In this document: positions 25,981-33,963 of the stretch, in pieces
Layout of the letters: every line of letters begins with the position of its first letter
How positions within the stretch are numbered: position 1 is the stretch's first letter
Assembly (NCBI GenBank): GCA_039819545.1
Contig: JBCBRS010000005.1
Location: 1 to 64,000 of the forward strand
Direction: 5' to 3'
From: CALLPQ01 sp039819545
GTDB taxonomy: Bacteria > Pseudomonadota > Alphaproteobacteria > Caulobacterales > Parvularculaceae
Length of the DNA stretch: 64,000 bases
The notes under the pieces: model-generated
What the model was told of the DNA's origin: nothing
Databases searched by the model: none
Seen by the model: only the letters and a program-made list of their open reading frames with translations
Program-made: the position numbers and the translations under genes

Positions 25981-28900
25981 ATGATCAACAAAAATGTCCT
26001 GAAGGCAGGCGTTGCCGCTCTCGCCTTAGGCGGCGCACTCTCGCCGCTTTCAATCGTACCAATTGCCCACGCACAGAATACAACATCTTCGGTTCGCGGT
26101 GTGATCACCGACGCGAATGGGTCGCCGCTATCCGGTGCTACGGTAACGGTAACCGACACGCGGAATGGGTCGTCGCAAACGAGCGTTACGAATGAGAGCG
26201 GTACCTATTTTGCTCGAAATCTGACAGTTGGTGGTCCTTACACGGTAGAAGTTTCGCGTAATGGCTTTGTTACTGAACGCTTAGAAGGCGTCTTTGTCAG
26301 CCTGGGTGGGGCGACGTCGGCAAATATTGATCTGGACCCTGCCGGCGCCAACATTGACGACTCCATTGTCGTCGTCGCAAGCCGAGCGAATACGCAACAG
26401 CTTGCCATTGGTCCAAGCTCTGTTTTTGGTCAAACGACCATCGAAGCCCTCCCATCAATTAGCCGCGACATTCGGGACGTTATCCGGATTGATCCGCGTT
26501 TGACAGTTTCTGGCGGCGATGATCAGGTTTCCTGTCTTGGTGGCAATAGTCGTGCAACGAGTTTCACTATCGATGGTGTTGCTGCAAACGATGCCTTTGG
26601 TCTGAATGCTTCAGGGACACCAGCCCGCGGAAACTTTCCACTGCCCTTCGATGCGATCCAGGAAACAGCAGTCGAATTCGCGCCTTACGATGTAACATAC
26701 GGTAACTTTACGACTTGTAATATCAACATCGTAACGAAGGCTGGTTCGAACGACTTCCAGGCTTCGGCTTTTGCATTTTACAATTCTCGCGGTCTGACTG
26801 GCTCTGAGGCTGATGGCCAAACAATTCTAGGCGATGCAAGTTTCAATGATTTCAATTGGGGGGCGAATGTCAGCGGCCCAATCGTAAAAGACAAATTGTT
26901 CCTCGCTGTTTCTTATGAAGAAATCCGCGATGGCGGTTCTGTTGTTGGCTTTGGTCCACAAGGCGCAGCGGTAGCTAATCCGGTTGACAACCTTCTGCAG
27001 AGTGATCTCGATGCGATCGATGCTGCTGCTCAACAGCTTGGTTTCGTTACCGGTGGCCAGGCTGCCGTTATCCCGGAAACCAGTCGGCGTATTGCTACGC
27101 GTCTTGACTGGATCCTCAGCGATGAACACCGTCTGGAGTTCAACTATTCGCGCGAGCGTGAGCTTGAAGTCGAGCCTGACCTTTTCGGTGTAAGCTTCCA
27201 GTTCCTAAACTCCTTTGAAAACTCAGGTTCGAGCAACGATCGTTATTCTGCACGCCTTTTTTCTGAATGGTCAGATACGGTTTCAACGGAAATTCGTGTG
27301 TCACGTACCGATAACACCGATGTTCAGAACCCCGTTGGTGGTGGTGAAGCGCAGGACACAGTTCCAATCCCGCGCATTATCATTCAGGGCGGCGCAAACG
27401 GTGAGTTTGGCCCGGGCGGTTTCAACAATGGCGTGCAGGTTGCAGGGCCCGGCTTTTTCCGCTCCGCTAATGCCCTTGAAACGCAAACTGATCAGGTTCG
27501 TTTCAAACTCGACAAGCTTGCGGGTAACCATCTTTTCACCGGCGGTTACGAGTTGAACTCTATTTCTGTCTTTAACCTTTTCGCGGTCAATGCGACGGGT
27601 ACAATCGAGTTTGATACAGTTGGTGACTTCTTGCTCGGCAATGCAGAAACAATTGACTTTACCTCGACGGCGACGGGTGACATCGGCGATGCTGCAGCTG
27701 AGTTTACCCGCAACATTCACACCCTCTTCTTCCAGGACACCTGGACACCCACCGACGCACTGACGGTGACCATGGGTTTGCGTTATGATTTCTACCAATC
27801 TGGTGATCAACCGCTTGAAAGCCCGCTGTTTGAACAACGCTATGGGTTCAGCAATAATACTGGCTTCAACAATTTTGAGGTGTTTCTGCCGCGTCTGGGC
27901 ATAAACTATGATGCAGGCGCGACTTTCTTTGGGGAAACAACTTTCCGTGCGGGTGCCGGTGTCTTCTCTGGTGGTGATCCAACGGTATTTTTCTCAAACG
28001 CATTCACCAATAACGGCTTCGGTACCGCAAGCGCGGATGAGAACAATGCCGAATGTAATGCCGATCCGAATACGTTGACGAACCTCGTCGAGACGGGCTT
28101 TGCAATTCCGCAGTGCATTATCAACGAAATCCAAGCGAACGCCTCTGCCGGTAATGGTCGGACCGATGCGATTGATCCGAACCTTCAGGTTCCATCAACA
28201 ATTCGCGGATCTATCGGATTCACCCATTTCACAGACTTTGGTGGTGCGCTCGGTGGACTGTTCGATGAATGGACGATCAATGTCGATGCCATTTATTCGG
28301 CCAACCGTAACGCATTCGATTTTGTTGATCTGTCACTGTCGCCAATTGGAACGGCACCCGATGGTCGACCAATTGTACAAGCGATTGATCCATTGCTTGA
28401 CGGTTGTAACGCAACGTTCGTTGGAATTCGTGATGGCTTCACGGGGGCTACACCCGAATGCTTTACGAGGCGGGATCAGGATATCCTCCTGACCAATGTT
28501 GCGGACGGCATTAATGACGGGCGCTCAATCTCAATCTCTGCGCAGTTTGCAAAAACGTTTGACTACGAATTGTTCTCCAATCCGGCGAGCTTTTCCGTCA
28601 ATCTCGGTTACGCCTACACTGACGCGACGCAGGTTGTTGGTAGTCTGAGTTCCACAGCAACTTCAAACTTTGAAGAAGTGGCGGTTATTACGCCAAACCG
28701 GGCATTCACGGCACCATCGCAGTTTGTGAACCCGCACGTCGTTTCCTTGGCAACAACCTTCCGTCAGGAATTTGTTCGTGATCTGCCCACGCAGTTCACT
28801 TTCTTTGTTCAAGCGCGTGAGGGCACACCGTTCTCTTACGTGTTTGACGATGACACATCAGAGGACATTTTTGGCGACTCCGATGATGAAGCGCGTACAT

Positions 28901-29361
28901 TGCTCTTCGTCCCGACGGATGAAAATGATCCGCGTTTCGATTTCAGCAACCTGTCTGCCGATCAACAATTTGCTCTCTTCAACTTTATTGCTGAGAGTGG
29001 ACTGTCTGATTTTGCCGGTGACTTTGCACCGCGAAATGCCTTCAATGATCCTTGGTTTGTTGACCTTGACTTCCGGTTCCAACAAGATCTGCCGGACTTC
29101 TCTGATCGGTTGCGGACTATTTTCTTTGTGGATGTAGAAAATGCTCTGAACCTCTTCGGTGGCAATGTTCAGCGTACCTTTGACCGCGGCAACACGCGTG
29201 AAGGTGTCCCGGTGTTCGGGATTGACGAGATTAATGATCAGGGTCAATTCGTTATCGGTGGCGGTGGTCTCGAATCGCAGGTTACCGGTCAGGGTGGCTT
29301 CGACCGTAATGCCGGTGCGAGCCTTTGGGCCGTTCAGTTCGGCCTGCGTTTCGAATTCTAA
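25981..29361 (+). CDS. TonB-dependent receptor with N-terminal carboxypeptidase-regulatory-like domain
   Basis: A 1126-residue outer-membrane receptor. ATG 25981 is chosen because AGGGG precedes it and it starts a clean signal peptide (LKAGVAALALGGALSP..., cleaved near AHAQ). Then comes a CarboxypepD_reg-like beta-sandwich (SSVRGVITDANGSPLSGATV), a plug (LPSISRDIRDVIRIDPRLTV) and a large barrel ending in FGLRFEF with the terminal Phe expected for BAM substrates. This is the OAR/SusC-like architecture; substrates in the family are diverse, so none is assigned. Codons favour T-ending forms more than in neighbouring genes. A terminator follows. The Ttp-type motor at 46.4-52.5 kb could energise it. 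Confidence 0.9.
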   Translation: MINKNVLKAGVAALALGGALSPLSIVPIAHAQNTTSSVRGVITDANGSPLSGATVTVTDTRNGSSQTSVTNESGTYFARNLTVGGPYTVEVSRNGFVTERLEGVFVSLGGATSANIDLDPAGANIDDSIVVVASRANTQQLAIGPSSVFGQTTIEALPSISRDIRDVIRIDPRLTVSGGDDQVSCLGGNSRATSFTIDGVAANDAFGLNASGTPARGNFPLPFDAIQETAVEFAPYDVTYGNFTTCNINIVTKAGSNDFQASAFAFYNSRGLTGSEADGQTILGDASFNDFNWGANVSGPIVKDKLFLAVSYEEIRDGGSVVGFGPQGAAVANPVDNLLQSDLDAIDAAAQQLGFVTGGQAAVIPETSRRIATRLDWILSDEHRLEFNYSRERELEVEPDLFGVSFQFLNSFENSGSSNDRYSARLFSEWSDTVSTEIRVSRTDNTDVQNPVGGGEAQDTVPIPRIIIQGGANGEFGPGGFNNGVQVAGPGFFRSANALETQTDQVRFKLDKLAGNHLFTGGYELNSISVFNLFAVNATGTIEFDTVGDFLLGNAETIDFTSTATGDIGDAAAEFTRNIHTLFFQDTWTPTDALTVTMGLRYDFYQSGDQPLESPLFEQRYGFSNNTGFNNFEVFLPRLGINYDAGATFFGETTFRAGAGVFSGGDPTVFFSNAFTNNGFGTASADENNAECNADPNTLTNLVETGFAIPQCIINEIQANASAGNGRTDAIDPNLQVPSTIRGSIGFTHFTDFGGALGGLFDEWTINVDAIYSANRNAFDFVDLSLSPIGTAPDGRPIVQAIDPLLDGCNATFVGIRDGFTGATPECFTRRDQDILLTNVADGINDGRSISISAQFAKTFDYELFSNPASFSVNLGYAYTDATQVVGSLSSTATSNFEEVAVITPNRAFTAPSQFVNPHVVSLATTFRQEFVRDLPTQFTFFVQAREGTPFSYVFDDDTSEDIFGDSDDEARTLLFVPTDENDPRFDFSNLSADQQFALFNFIAESGLSDFAGDFAPRNAFNDPWFVDLDFRFQQDLPDFSDRLRTIFFVDVENALNLFGGNVQRTFDRGNTREGVPVFGIDEINDQGQFVIGGGGLESQVTGQGGFDRNAGASLWAVQFGLRFEF

Positions 29362-29406
29362 GCCGATAGATCGATCCGCCATTGCGGTGGTGACGAGGTA
29401 GAGATT

Positions 29407-29433
29407 GGGCGGCCCGGTGGGGTCGCCCTTTTT
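29407..29433 (+). terminator. Rho-independent terminator after the TonB receptor gene
   Basis: GGGCGGC at 29407-29413 pairs with GTCGCCC at 29422-29428 (seven pairs, one G-T), with an eight-base loop, followed by TTTTTCTTT. It lies about 45 bases past the receptor stop and before the HDAC-family gene. Confidence 0.75.
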
Positions 29434-29519
29434 CTTTGTGCGGCGGTCTTCAAAGGTGCGGCGAGAGGCGTCGGTGTGTCCGGCTTGCTCGTCTTGCGGG
29501 GGTATGGCACCAGCCTTTT

Positions 29520-30419
29520 GTGGAAGTCTATTTTTCTGATCAGTTTGATTTGCAATTGCCGGAGGGGCACCGGTTTCCCGGGCGCAAATACGGGTTGCTT
29601 CGCCATGCACTCATCGATGAGGGCGTTATCGATGAGCCCCATTTACGCTGTGCGGCGCCGGTGGATGTGGAAACGGTGTTGCTCGCCCATGACGCTGACT
29701 ATGTGAGGTCCATTGAAGAGGGGACGATTGATCCGGCGGCCATGCGGCGCATTGGGTTCCCCTGGTCACCGCATATTCCCTTGCGCGCGCGCGCCACACT
29801 GGGCGGGGCGATTTCGGCGGCTGAGGCCGCCCTGCGCGATGGGTTTGCGGGGCAATTGGCTGGCGGCACCCACCATGCCCATGCAGGCTTTGGGTCTGGG
29901 TACTGCGTTTACAACGACTTTGCGGTGGTGGCGCGGTATCTGCTGACCAAGGGCGGGCTATCGCGTCTTGCGATTATCGATCTTGACGTGCACCAGGGTG
30001 ACGGCAACGCCGCCATCCTGGGCGAGGACGCGGGCGTTTATATTTTGTCTATACACGGAGAAAAAAATTTCCCATTCCGGAAATTTCCGTCCACCCACGA
30101 TGTGCCACTGCCCGACGAGACCGATGACGCGGCTTATCTCGATGCCCTTGAGGACGCGCTTCCTAGAGTCTGGGATTTCGAGCCGCAACTGATCCTTTAT
30201 CAGGCAGGCGTCGATCCGCTAGCGGCGGACCGATTGGGCCGAATGAGGCTCAGTTTTGCCGGCCTCATGGCTCGCGACCATCTGGTTTTTGGTAGCGCTG
30301 CAGCGCGCGCGATACCCGTCTCCATGGCGATTGGCGGGGGCTACGCAGATCCTATTGAGTTGAGTGTGCGCGCCTATGTGAACACATGGCGGGCAGCGCG
30401 CGAGGTTTATCACTGGTGA
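29520..30419 (+). CDS. Histone-deacetylase-family zinc amidohydrolase
   Basis: Class IV/II-like bacterial HDAC-superfamily protein (acetylpolyamine/acetoin-utilisation type), 299 aa from GTG 29520. Substrates of bacterial members include acetylated polyamines or acyl-lysines; the actual one is unknown. Visible are the N-terminal LPEGHRFPGRKY, the active-site His pair in GGTHHAHAGFGSGYC with YNDFAVV, the zinc ligands in IIDLDVHQGDGNAAI and the later Asp in YQAGVDPLAADRLG. The C-terminal SMAIGGGYA replaces the usual Gly-Gly-Tyr loop. GTG 29520 aligns with the family N-terminus; an in-frame ATG at 29436 lies inside the upstream terminator region and is unlikely. Overlaps the next gene by four bases. 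Confidence 0.88.
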   Translation: MEVYFSDQFDLQLPEGHRFPGRKYGLLRHALIDEGVIDEPHLRCAAPVDVETVLLAHDADYVRSIEEGTIDPAAMRRIGFPWSPHIPLRARATLGGAISAAEAALRDGFAGQLAGGTHHAHAGFGSGYCVYNDFAVVARYLLTKGGLSRLAIIDLDVHQGDGNAAILGEDAGVYILSIHGEKNFPFRKFPSTHDVPLPDETDDAAYLDALEDALPRVWDFEPQLILYQAGVDPLAADRLGRMRLSFAGLMARDHLVFGSAAARAIPVSMAIGGGYADPIELSVRAYVNTWRAAREVYHW

Positions 30420-31363
30420 CTGACGAGGGCTTTCCGGATATCCCCCATCCTTTAAGGCTGGGGTTTGGGGCGTCGGGCGCCTGGGGCCAACCCTGGTTCC
30501 CGGAAACGCAAGCCATTGCCTTGATTGAACAAGCTTACGCCAGCGGTGTCCGCTATTTTGATAGTGCCGGATTTTATGCAAACGGCGAGGCAGAGCGACG
30601 TCTGGGGATTGCCTTGCGCGGCATTGATGATGTTATCATCAGCACCAAGACGGGTACGCAAGTCCAAGGTCGAGGTCTCTATCGACGGCTGGCAAAGGAT
30701 TTTTCCGCCGATACGATCCGCCGTGATCTGGAGGAGAGCCTTGCCCGGCTGGCGCGCCCCCGGGTGGATATCCTGTTTCTTCATGGTCCTGATGATTGGG
30801 TGGTCGACCATACCCGCCCTGTTTTCGATGCGCTCAAGGCCGAGGGGTTGATCGCCAAAGCCGGGATATGTGGCGTATCGGAAGCGGTGACCGCGGCGGT
30901 CGCGGGGCGAAAAACCGATGCGATTATGGCGCGGTTGAACCTTTTTGACCGTCGCCTTGCCCCGGTGTTCACGGATGCAAAAGACGCGGGCATGACAACC
31001 ATTGCAATCGCGCCCCTCGGCCAGGCACTTTATGCGAAAGGCTTTCTTTCACCGCGCACAAGGGCGGGATGGTGGGCGCTTGCCCGCGCCGTGGTGCGCA
31101 ACCCCCGCCAATTGATCCGCCAGCGCGGTGCAGGCGTTCAGATGATCAACCGCGTCGAGGGCTTTACGGCCGCGCAATTGATGCTGGGCTATGTGCTCTC
31201 GCAGCCCGCTATTGATTATGCGCTGACCTCCACCACGAAAGCTGCGCACCTCACCGAAACGCTACAAGGTGCCCGTGCCAATGGGCTTGATGAGAGCTTG
31301 CTCGAAAGCCTTCTCACCATGGCGATAGAGGTCGAAAACACGCCAAACGCGGCGGGGTCTTGA
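30416..31363 (+). CDS. Aldo/keto reductase
   Basis: A 315-residue NAD(P)-dependent AKR-superfamily oxidoreductase, close in pattern to D-threo-aldose/pyridoxal dehydrogenase-type members. The catalytic tetrad is visible: Asp and Tyr in FDSAGFYANGEAERRLG, Lys in IISTKTG, and His in ILFLHGPDDW. The C-terminal half carries GYVLSQPAIDYALTSTTK, corresponding to the usual 'PGxxxxxxl' cofactor region but with alanine in place of proline. GTG 30416 overlaps the HDAC stop as GTGA, which argues for this start and for translational coupling with the deacetylase. Confidence 0.85.
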   Translation: MTDEGFPDIPHPLRLGFGASGAWGQPWFPETQAIALIEQAYASGVRYFDSAGFYANGEAERRLGIALRGIDDVIISTKTGTQVQGRGLYRRLAKDFSADTIRRDLEESLARLARPRVDILFLHGPDDWVVDHTRPVFDALKAEGLIAKAGICGVSEAVTAAVAGRKTDAIMARLNLFDRRLAPVFTDAKDAGMTTIAIAPLGQALYAKGFLSPRTRAGWWALARAVVRNPRQLIRQRGAGVQMINRVEGFTAAQLMLGYVLSQPAIDYALTSTTKAAHLTETLQGARANGLDESLLESLLTMAIEVENTPNAAGS

Positions 31364-31416
31364 CCCGCCCACGCGGGCTGATTAGCTCTAACGAAATGAC
31401 CAAGGAAGGCCACGCC

Positions 31417-31761
31417 ATGAGCGGTGACGCAATCAATACCCATATTCAAGACCAGGTTTCCACAAACCCTGTGATGCTCTTTATGAAGGGGACACCGGAT
31501 TTTCCCCAATGCGGATTTTCGTCAACGGTTGTACAGATTCTTAACTATCTGGGCGTTGAGTTTGCGGCAGAAAACGTCCTTGCCTCCGATGACCTGCGCC
31601 ATGGCATCAAGTCCTTTTCCGATTGGCCGACAATCCCGCAGCTTTATGTGAAAGGCGAATTTGTCGGCGGCTGCGATATCGTGCGTGAAATGTTTGAGAC
31701 CGGTGAGTTGCGGGGTTTCCTTGCGGACAAGGGTGTGGCCGTCGCCCCACAGGACCAATAA
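31417..31761 (+). CDS. grxD: Monothiol glutaredoxin, Grx4 family
   Basis: A 114-residue CGFS-type glutaredoxin, which binds a bridging [2Fe-2S] cluster with glutathione and delivers clusters or senses iron. Key motifs are VMLFMKGTPDFPQCGFSS (active-site CGFS), WPTIPQLYVKGEFVGGCDI (TIP cis-proline and GG-C-D glutathione site) and the C-terminal FETGEL. ATG 31417 is preceded by AAGGAAGG; an earlier in-frame ATG at 31396 lies within that ribosome site. The usual bolA neighbour is absent; the gene lies 53 bases after the aldo/keto reductase. Confidence 0.95.
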   Translation: MSGDAINTHIQDQVSTNPVMLFMKGTPDFPQCGFSSTVVQILNYLGVEFAAENVLASDDLRHGIKSFSDWPTIPQLYVKGEFVGGCDIVREMFETGELRGFLADKGVAVAPQDQ

Positions 31762-31857
31762 GACCATTGAGACCTCAGGGATACAGACCGTGCGCGTTTA
31801 CCAAGTCAACACGTAAACCCGCGCGTTTGTAGGGCGTTTTCGGTTCAATTGGTGTCG

Positions 31858-31910
31858 AAAAACCTCGGCCCTTACGGACAGCCCATCGGGCCCCTCACGG
31901 TGAGGTTTTT
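31858..31910. repeat. Composite stem-loop
   Basis: AAAAACCTC at 31858-31866 pairs with GAGGTTTTT at 31902-31910. Directly inside, GGCCC (31867-31871) can pair with GGGCC (31888-31892). Read on + the outer arm ends in TTTTT, so it may serve as a terminator for grxD. It also abuts the palindromic repeat at 31932. Confidence 0.4.
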
Positions 31911-31931
31911 CCAGGAAAACAGTGAGGTCTT

Positions 31932-31973
31932 CATCCTGAGGAGCGCGCGTCAGCGATCGTCTCAAAGGATGGT
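31932..31973. repeat. Dispersed palindromic intergenic repeat, copy 1
   Basis: The element reads CATCCTGAGGAGCGCGCG on its left side and ends CTCAAAGGATGG on its right, with CATCCT/AGGATG as terminal inverted repeats. Its right part recurs (as reverse complement) at 53497-53524 with one mismatch. This looks like one of the small palindromic repeats that are scattered between genes in alphaproteobacterial genomes. Confidence 0.6.
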
Positions 31974-32104
31974 AACAGACCAAGAGTGAAACACGCTGTC
32001 CATCTTTCTTCTGGTTAATCGGCCCGCTCTGATTTTACCATTCAGCGTAACCATACTTTAGCGTCGGCTCGGCACCCTCGATCCAAAGGAAGAGGGAGAA
32101 GATA

Positions 32105-32467
32105 ATGTCGAGCCAACGAGAGGCCGCCGATAATTTGTTTATCGATGATCAGCTTGCCGAGGTCGCCTTTACCGGGCCTGACAGGCGGCTTGATGATCGG
32201 GTGACCATGAGTATTCCGTGTACTTTTGTCCTCGGGAATGGCGAGATTGTCTGTGGACAGACGGAAAACCTGTCGGCAAGCGGTGTTGCCATCGCCAGCG
32301 TTGCCAAGCCCGCCCCGGGAGGGCAAATCCATCTGCATTTCGAAAGCGGCGGCGTCCATCCTGGCGAAATCACGCGTCTTTTTGATGGTGGCTTTGCCGT
32401 AAAGCTATCGGGTTCCTCGCTGGAGGTGCTGGCGCTCACGCAAGATGAGATCGTCCGCAGCGAGTAA
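32105..32467 (+). CDS. PilZ-domain protein
   Basis: A 120-residue single-domain PilZ protein, a probable c-di-GMP receptor. The binding determinants are partly visible: DRRLDDRVTMSIPC supplies the RxxxR-like basic motif, and ENLSASGVAIAS matches the D/NxSxxG motif with Asn in the first place. No output domain is attached, so it would act by protein contact. ATG 32105 has the strong purine-rich site AAGGAAGAGGGAGAAG upstream. The next gene, a lipoprotein, begins 86 bases on. Confidence 0.82.
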   Translation: MSSQREAADNLFIDDQLAEVAFTGPDRRLDDRVTMSIPCTFVLGNGEIVCGQTENLSASGVAIASVAKPAPGGQIHLHFESGGVHPGEITRLFDGGFAVKLSGSSLEVLALTQDEIVRSE

Positions 32468-32553
32468 TGCCCTCCCGCGAGGGAACCGCCTGATTTTTCC
32501 GTTCGCATCGGGGCCAAACGCGATTATGCTCTGTCCAACATTAGGAGCGAGCG

Positions 32554-33936
32554 ATGCGCGTACGGGCAATCCTTTTCTTAATTTGGCTGATGATCGGCAG
32601 TGCCGGATGCGCGGCGCTTGGCCCCGTCAGCACTATGGACCAGCGGGTTAACGCACCGCTTCTTGATTGGGACCGCCTCGCCCTACAGAAGGATCCCGAC
32701 TGTTATAATCTGCATACGAAATATAGTAAGTGGGGTACCTTTATTGGCTGCCAGTCCATTGAGATCTTCGATATCCGCGACCGGCGCGCCTTTGATTTCT
32801 TTGCCCGCAATTTGAACGAGCAGAGCTGCCAGAATATGCTGAGCAGCAACGGCCAGCGTAACTACATCCGAACCGGTGAGCCCTTCTTGTTTATCGACAA
32901 GGTCACCAAGAACGCCAATGTTTGGTACGTGCCGGGCAACTATTTCTCCGATGGGGTTTCGACGCCGGATTTTGTTCGCGAGATTTTACCCGGCGCTATT
33001 CTCGATACGGAGTCGCCGCGTACGCTTTCGGCAGCGCTGTTCCATGATCGCTATTTTTGCCTCTATGATTATACGCGCATCGCCTGGGACAAAACGCGGG
33101 ACAATTACCCCAGCCATATCCGGGCGATGGATCCTGTTTTAGAAGCCAACAATGCCGGTCCTCACCCTGCCGTGCCAATCGCCTATCGTCGGCGCGGATG
33201 CGCGAACAGGTCGTTTCGAGACGGGTTGCGGACCGCTGGCGCCTCCAGCTTTGTCTCCACCGTGTTTCGCCGCATGGTCGGTTTCGTCAATCCCGGCAGT
33301 GTGGGGTATTGCCCTCAACGTATCCATGCACAGGCGCTGGCCCGTCTCGACCAACAGCTCACCGCCATGCTTGGCTATGGTGATTTTGGTACGCCCGGGC
33401 GCACGCAATTGCCCGGGTGCCGGGCAAAAGAACCCGTTGTGCTCTGTCTGGCCAATCCGGAAGCCCTTTGGTTCCTCGCAAGCCGCCGTCCGGATGATTA
33501 TGGCGATGCGAGCGACAGTTTGATTACGGATGAGTGGCGGCAGGTTTTTACCCGCATCTTGTGCTACGACCTGCAGGCGCAAGCCGTGCGCAAATCGCGC
33601 TGGGATCAAACTTTTTCCTTTGATCAAGCTCAGGCGGCAGACCTATGTGCCAGTATCAATATCGCCGAATTGCGCACTGAGAACGAAGACATCAGGGAGC
33701 CCATGGCCGAACGCTATCCGTTATACCGTGACCGCGCCCGCGTGATCGCAAGCCCGTTTCGTGCCGGCGATTTTATCGTGGAGGCAGCGGTTATGCTCAT
33801 CGGGCCAGAGGGGCCAGCAGACTTTTTATCGACCATCGCGTCGTCACGCACCGTTGATTTTGCCATGTTATCGCTGGCCATTTGGAACCAGGAGAATGGT
33901 CGCGAACGCGTTCCGGACAAAAAGGATGCACGATAA
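32554..33936 (+). CDS. Large predicted lipoprotein with a DUF1353-like segment
   Basis: 460 residues; ATG 32554 has AGGAG seven bases upstream. The leader MRVRAILFLIWLMIGSAGC ends in a plausible lipobox. Near residues 123-170, VWYVPGNYFSDGVSTPDFV and LSAALFHDRYF resemble the DUF1353 core, where a 'DGaSiP' motif precedes an 'aa..HD' motif. The remaining about 280 residues are unrecognised and rich in Cys, Arg and aromatic residues (at least eight cysteines, e.g. RRRGCANRSF, LPGCRAKE, ILCYDL), suggesting disulfides in the periplasm. It ends 28 bases from the convergent cysNC stop. Confidence 0.65.
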   Translation: MRVRAILFLIWLMIGSAGCAALGPVSTMDQRVNAPLLDWDRLALQKDPDCYNLHTKYSKWGTFIGCQSIEIFDIRDRRAFDFFARNLNEQSCQNMLSSNGQRNYIRTGEPFLFIDKVTKNANVWYVPGNYFSDGVSTPDFVREILPGAILDTESPRTLSAALFHDRYFCLYDYTRIAWDKTRDNYPSHIRAMDPVLEANNAGPHPAVPIAYRRRGCANRSFRDGLRTAGASSFVSTVFRRMVGFVNPGSVGYCPQRIHAQALARLDQQLTAMLGYGDFGTPGRTQLPGCRAKEPVVLCLANPEALWFLASRRPDDYGDASDSLITDEWRQVFTRILCYDLQAQAVRKSRWDQTFSFDQAQAADLCASINIAELRTENEDIREPMAERYPLYRDRARVIASPFRAGDFIVEAAVMLIGPEGPADFLSTIASSRTVDFAMLSLAIWNQENGRERVPDKKDAR

Positions 33937-33963
33937 GGCCTGATGGCTAGCGGCCGCTACCAG

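Larger units (their letters stand above)
31762..32104. other. Intergenic region with several inverted repeats
   Basis: 343 bases without a supported gene. It contains an imperfect dyad at 31792-31823 (GCGCGTTTAC ... GTAAACCCGCGC), a long-loop stem at 31858-31910, a palindromic repeat at 31932-31973, and a purine-rich ribosome site just before the PilZ start. No ORF with family resemblance was seen. Confidence 0.6.

Noticed and set aside
28858..29610. 250-codon open frame antisense to the TonB receptor 3' end
   Set aside because: Shadow of the receptor and HDAC genes; it crosses the receptor's terminator and has no recognisable domain.
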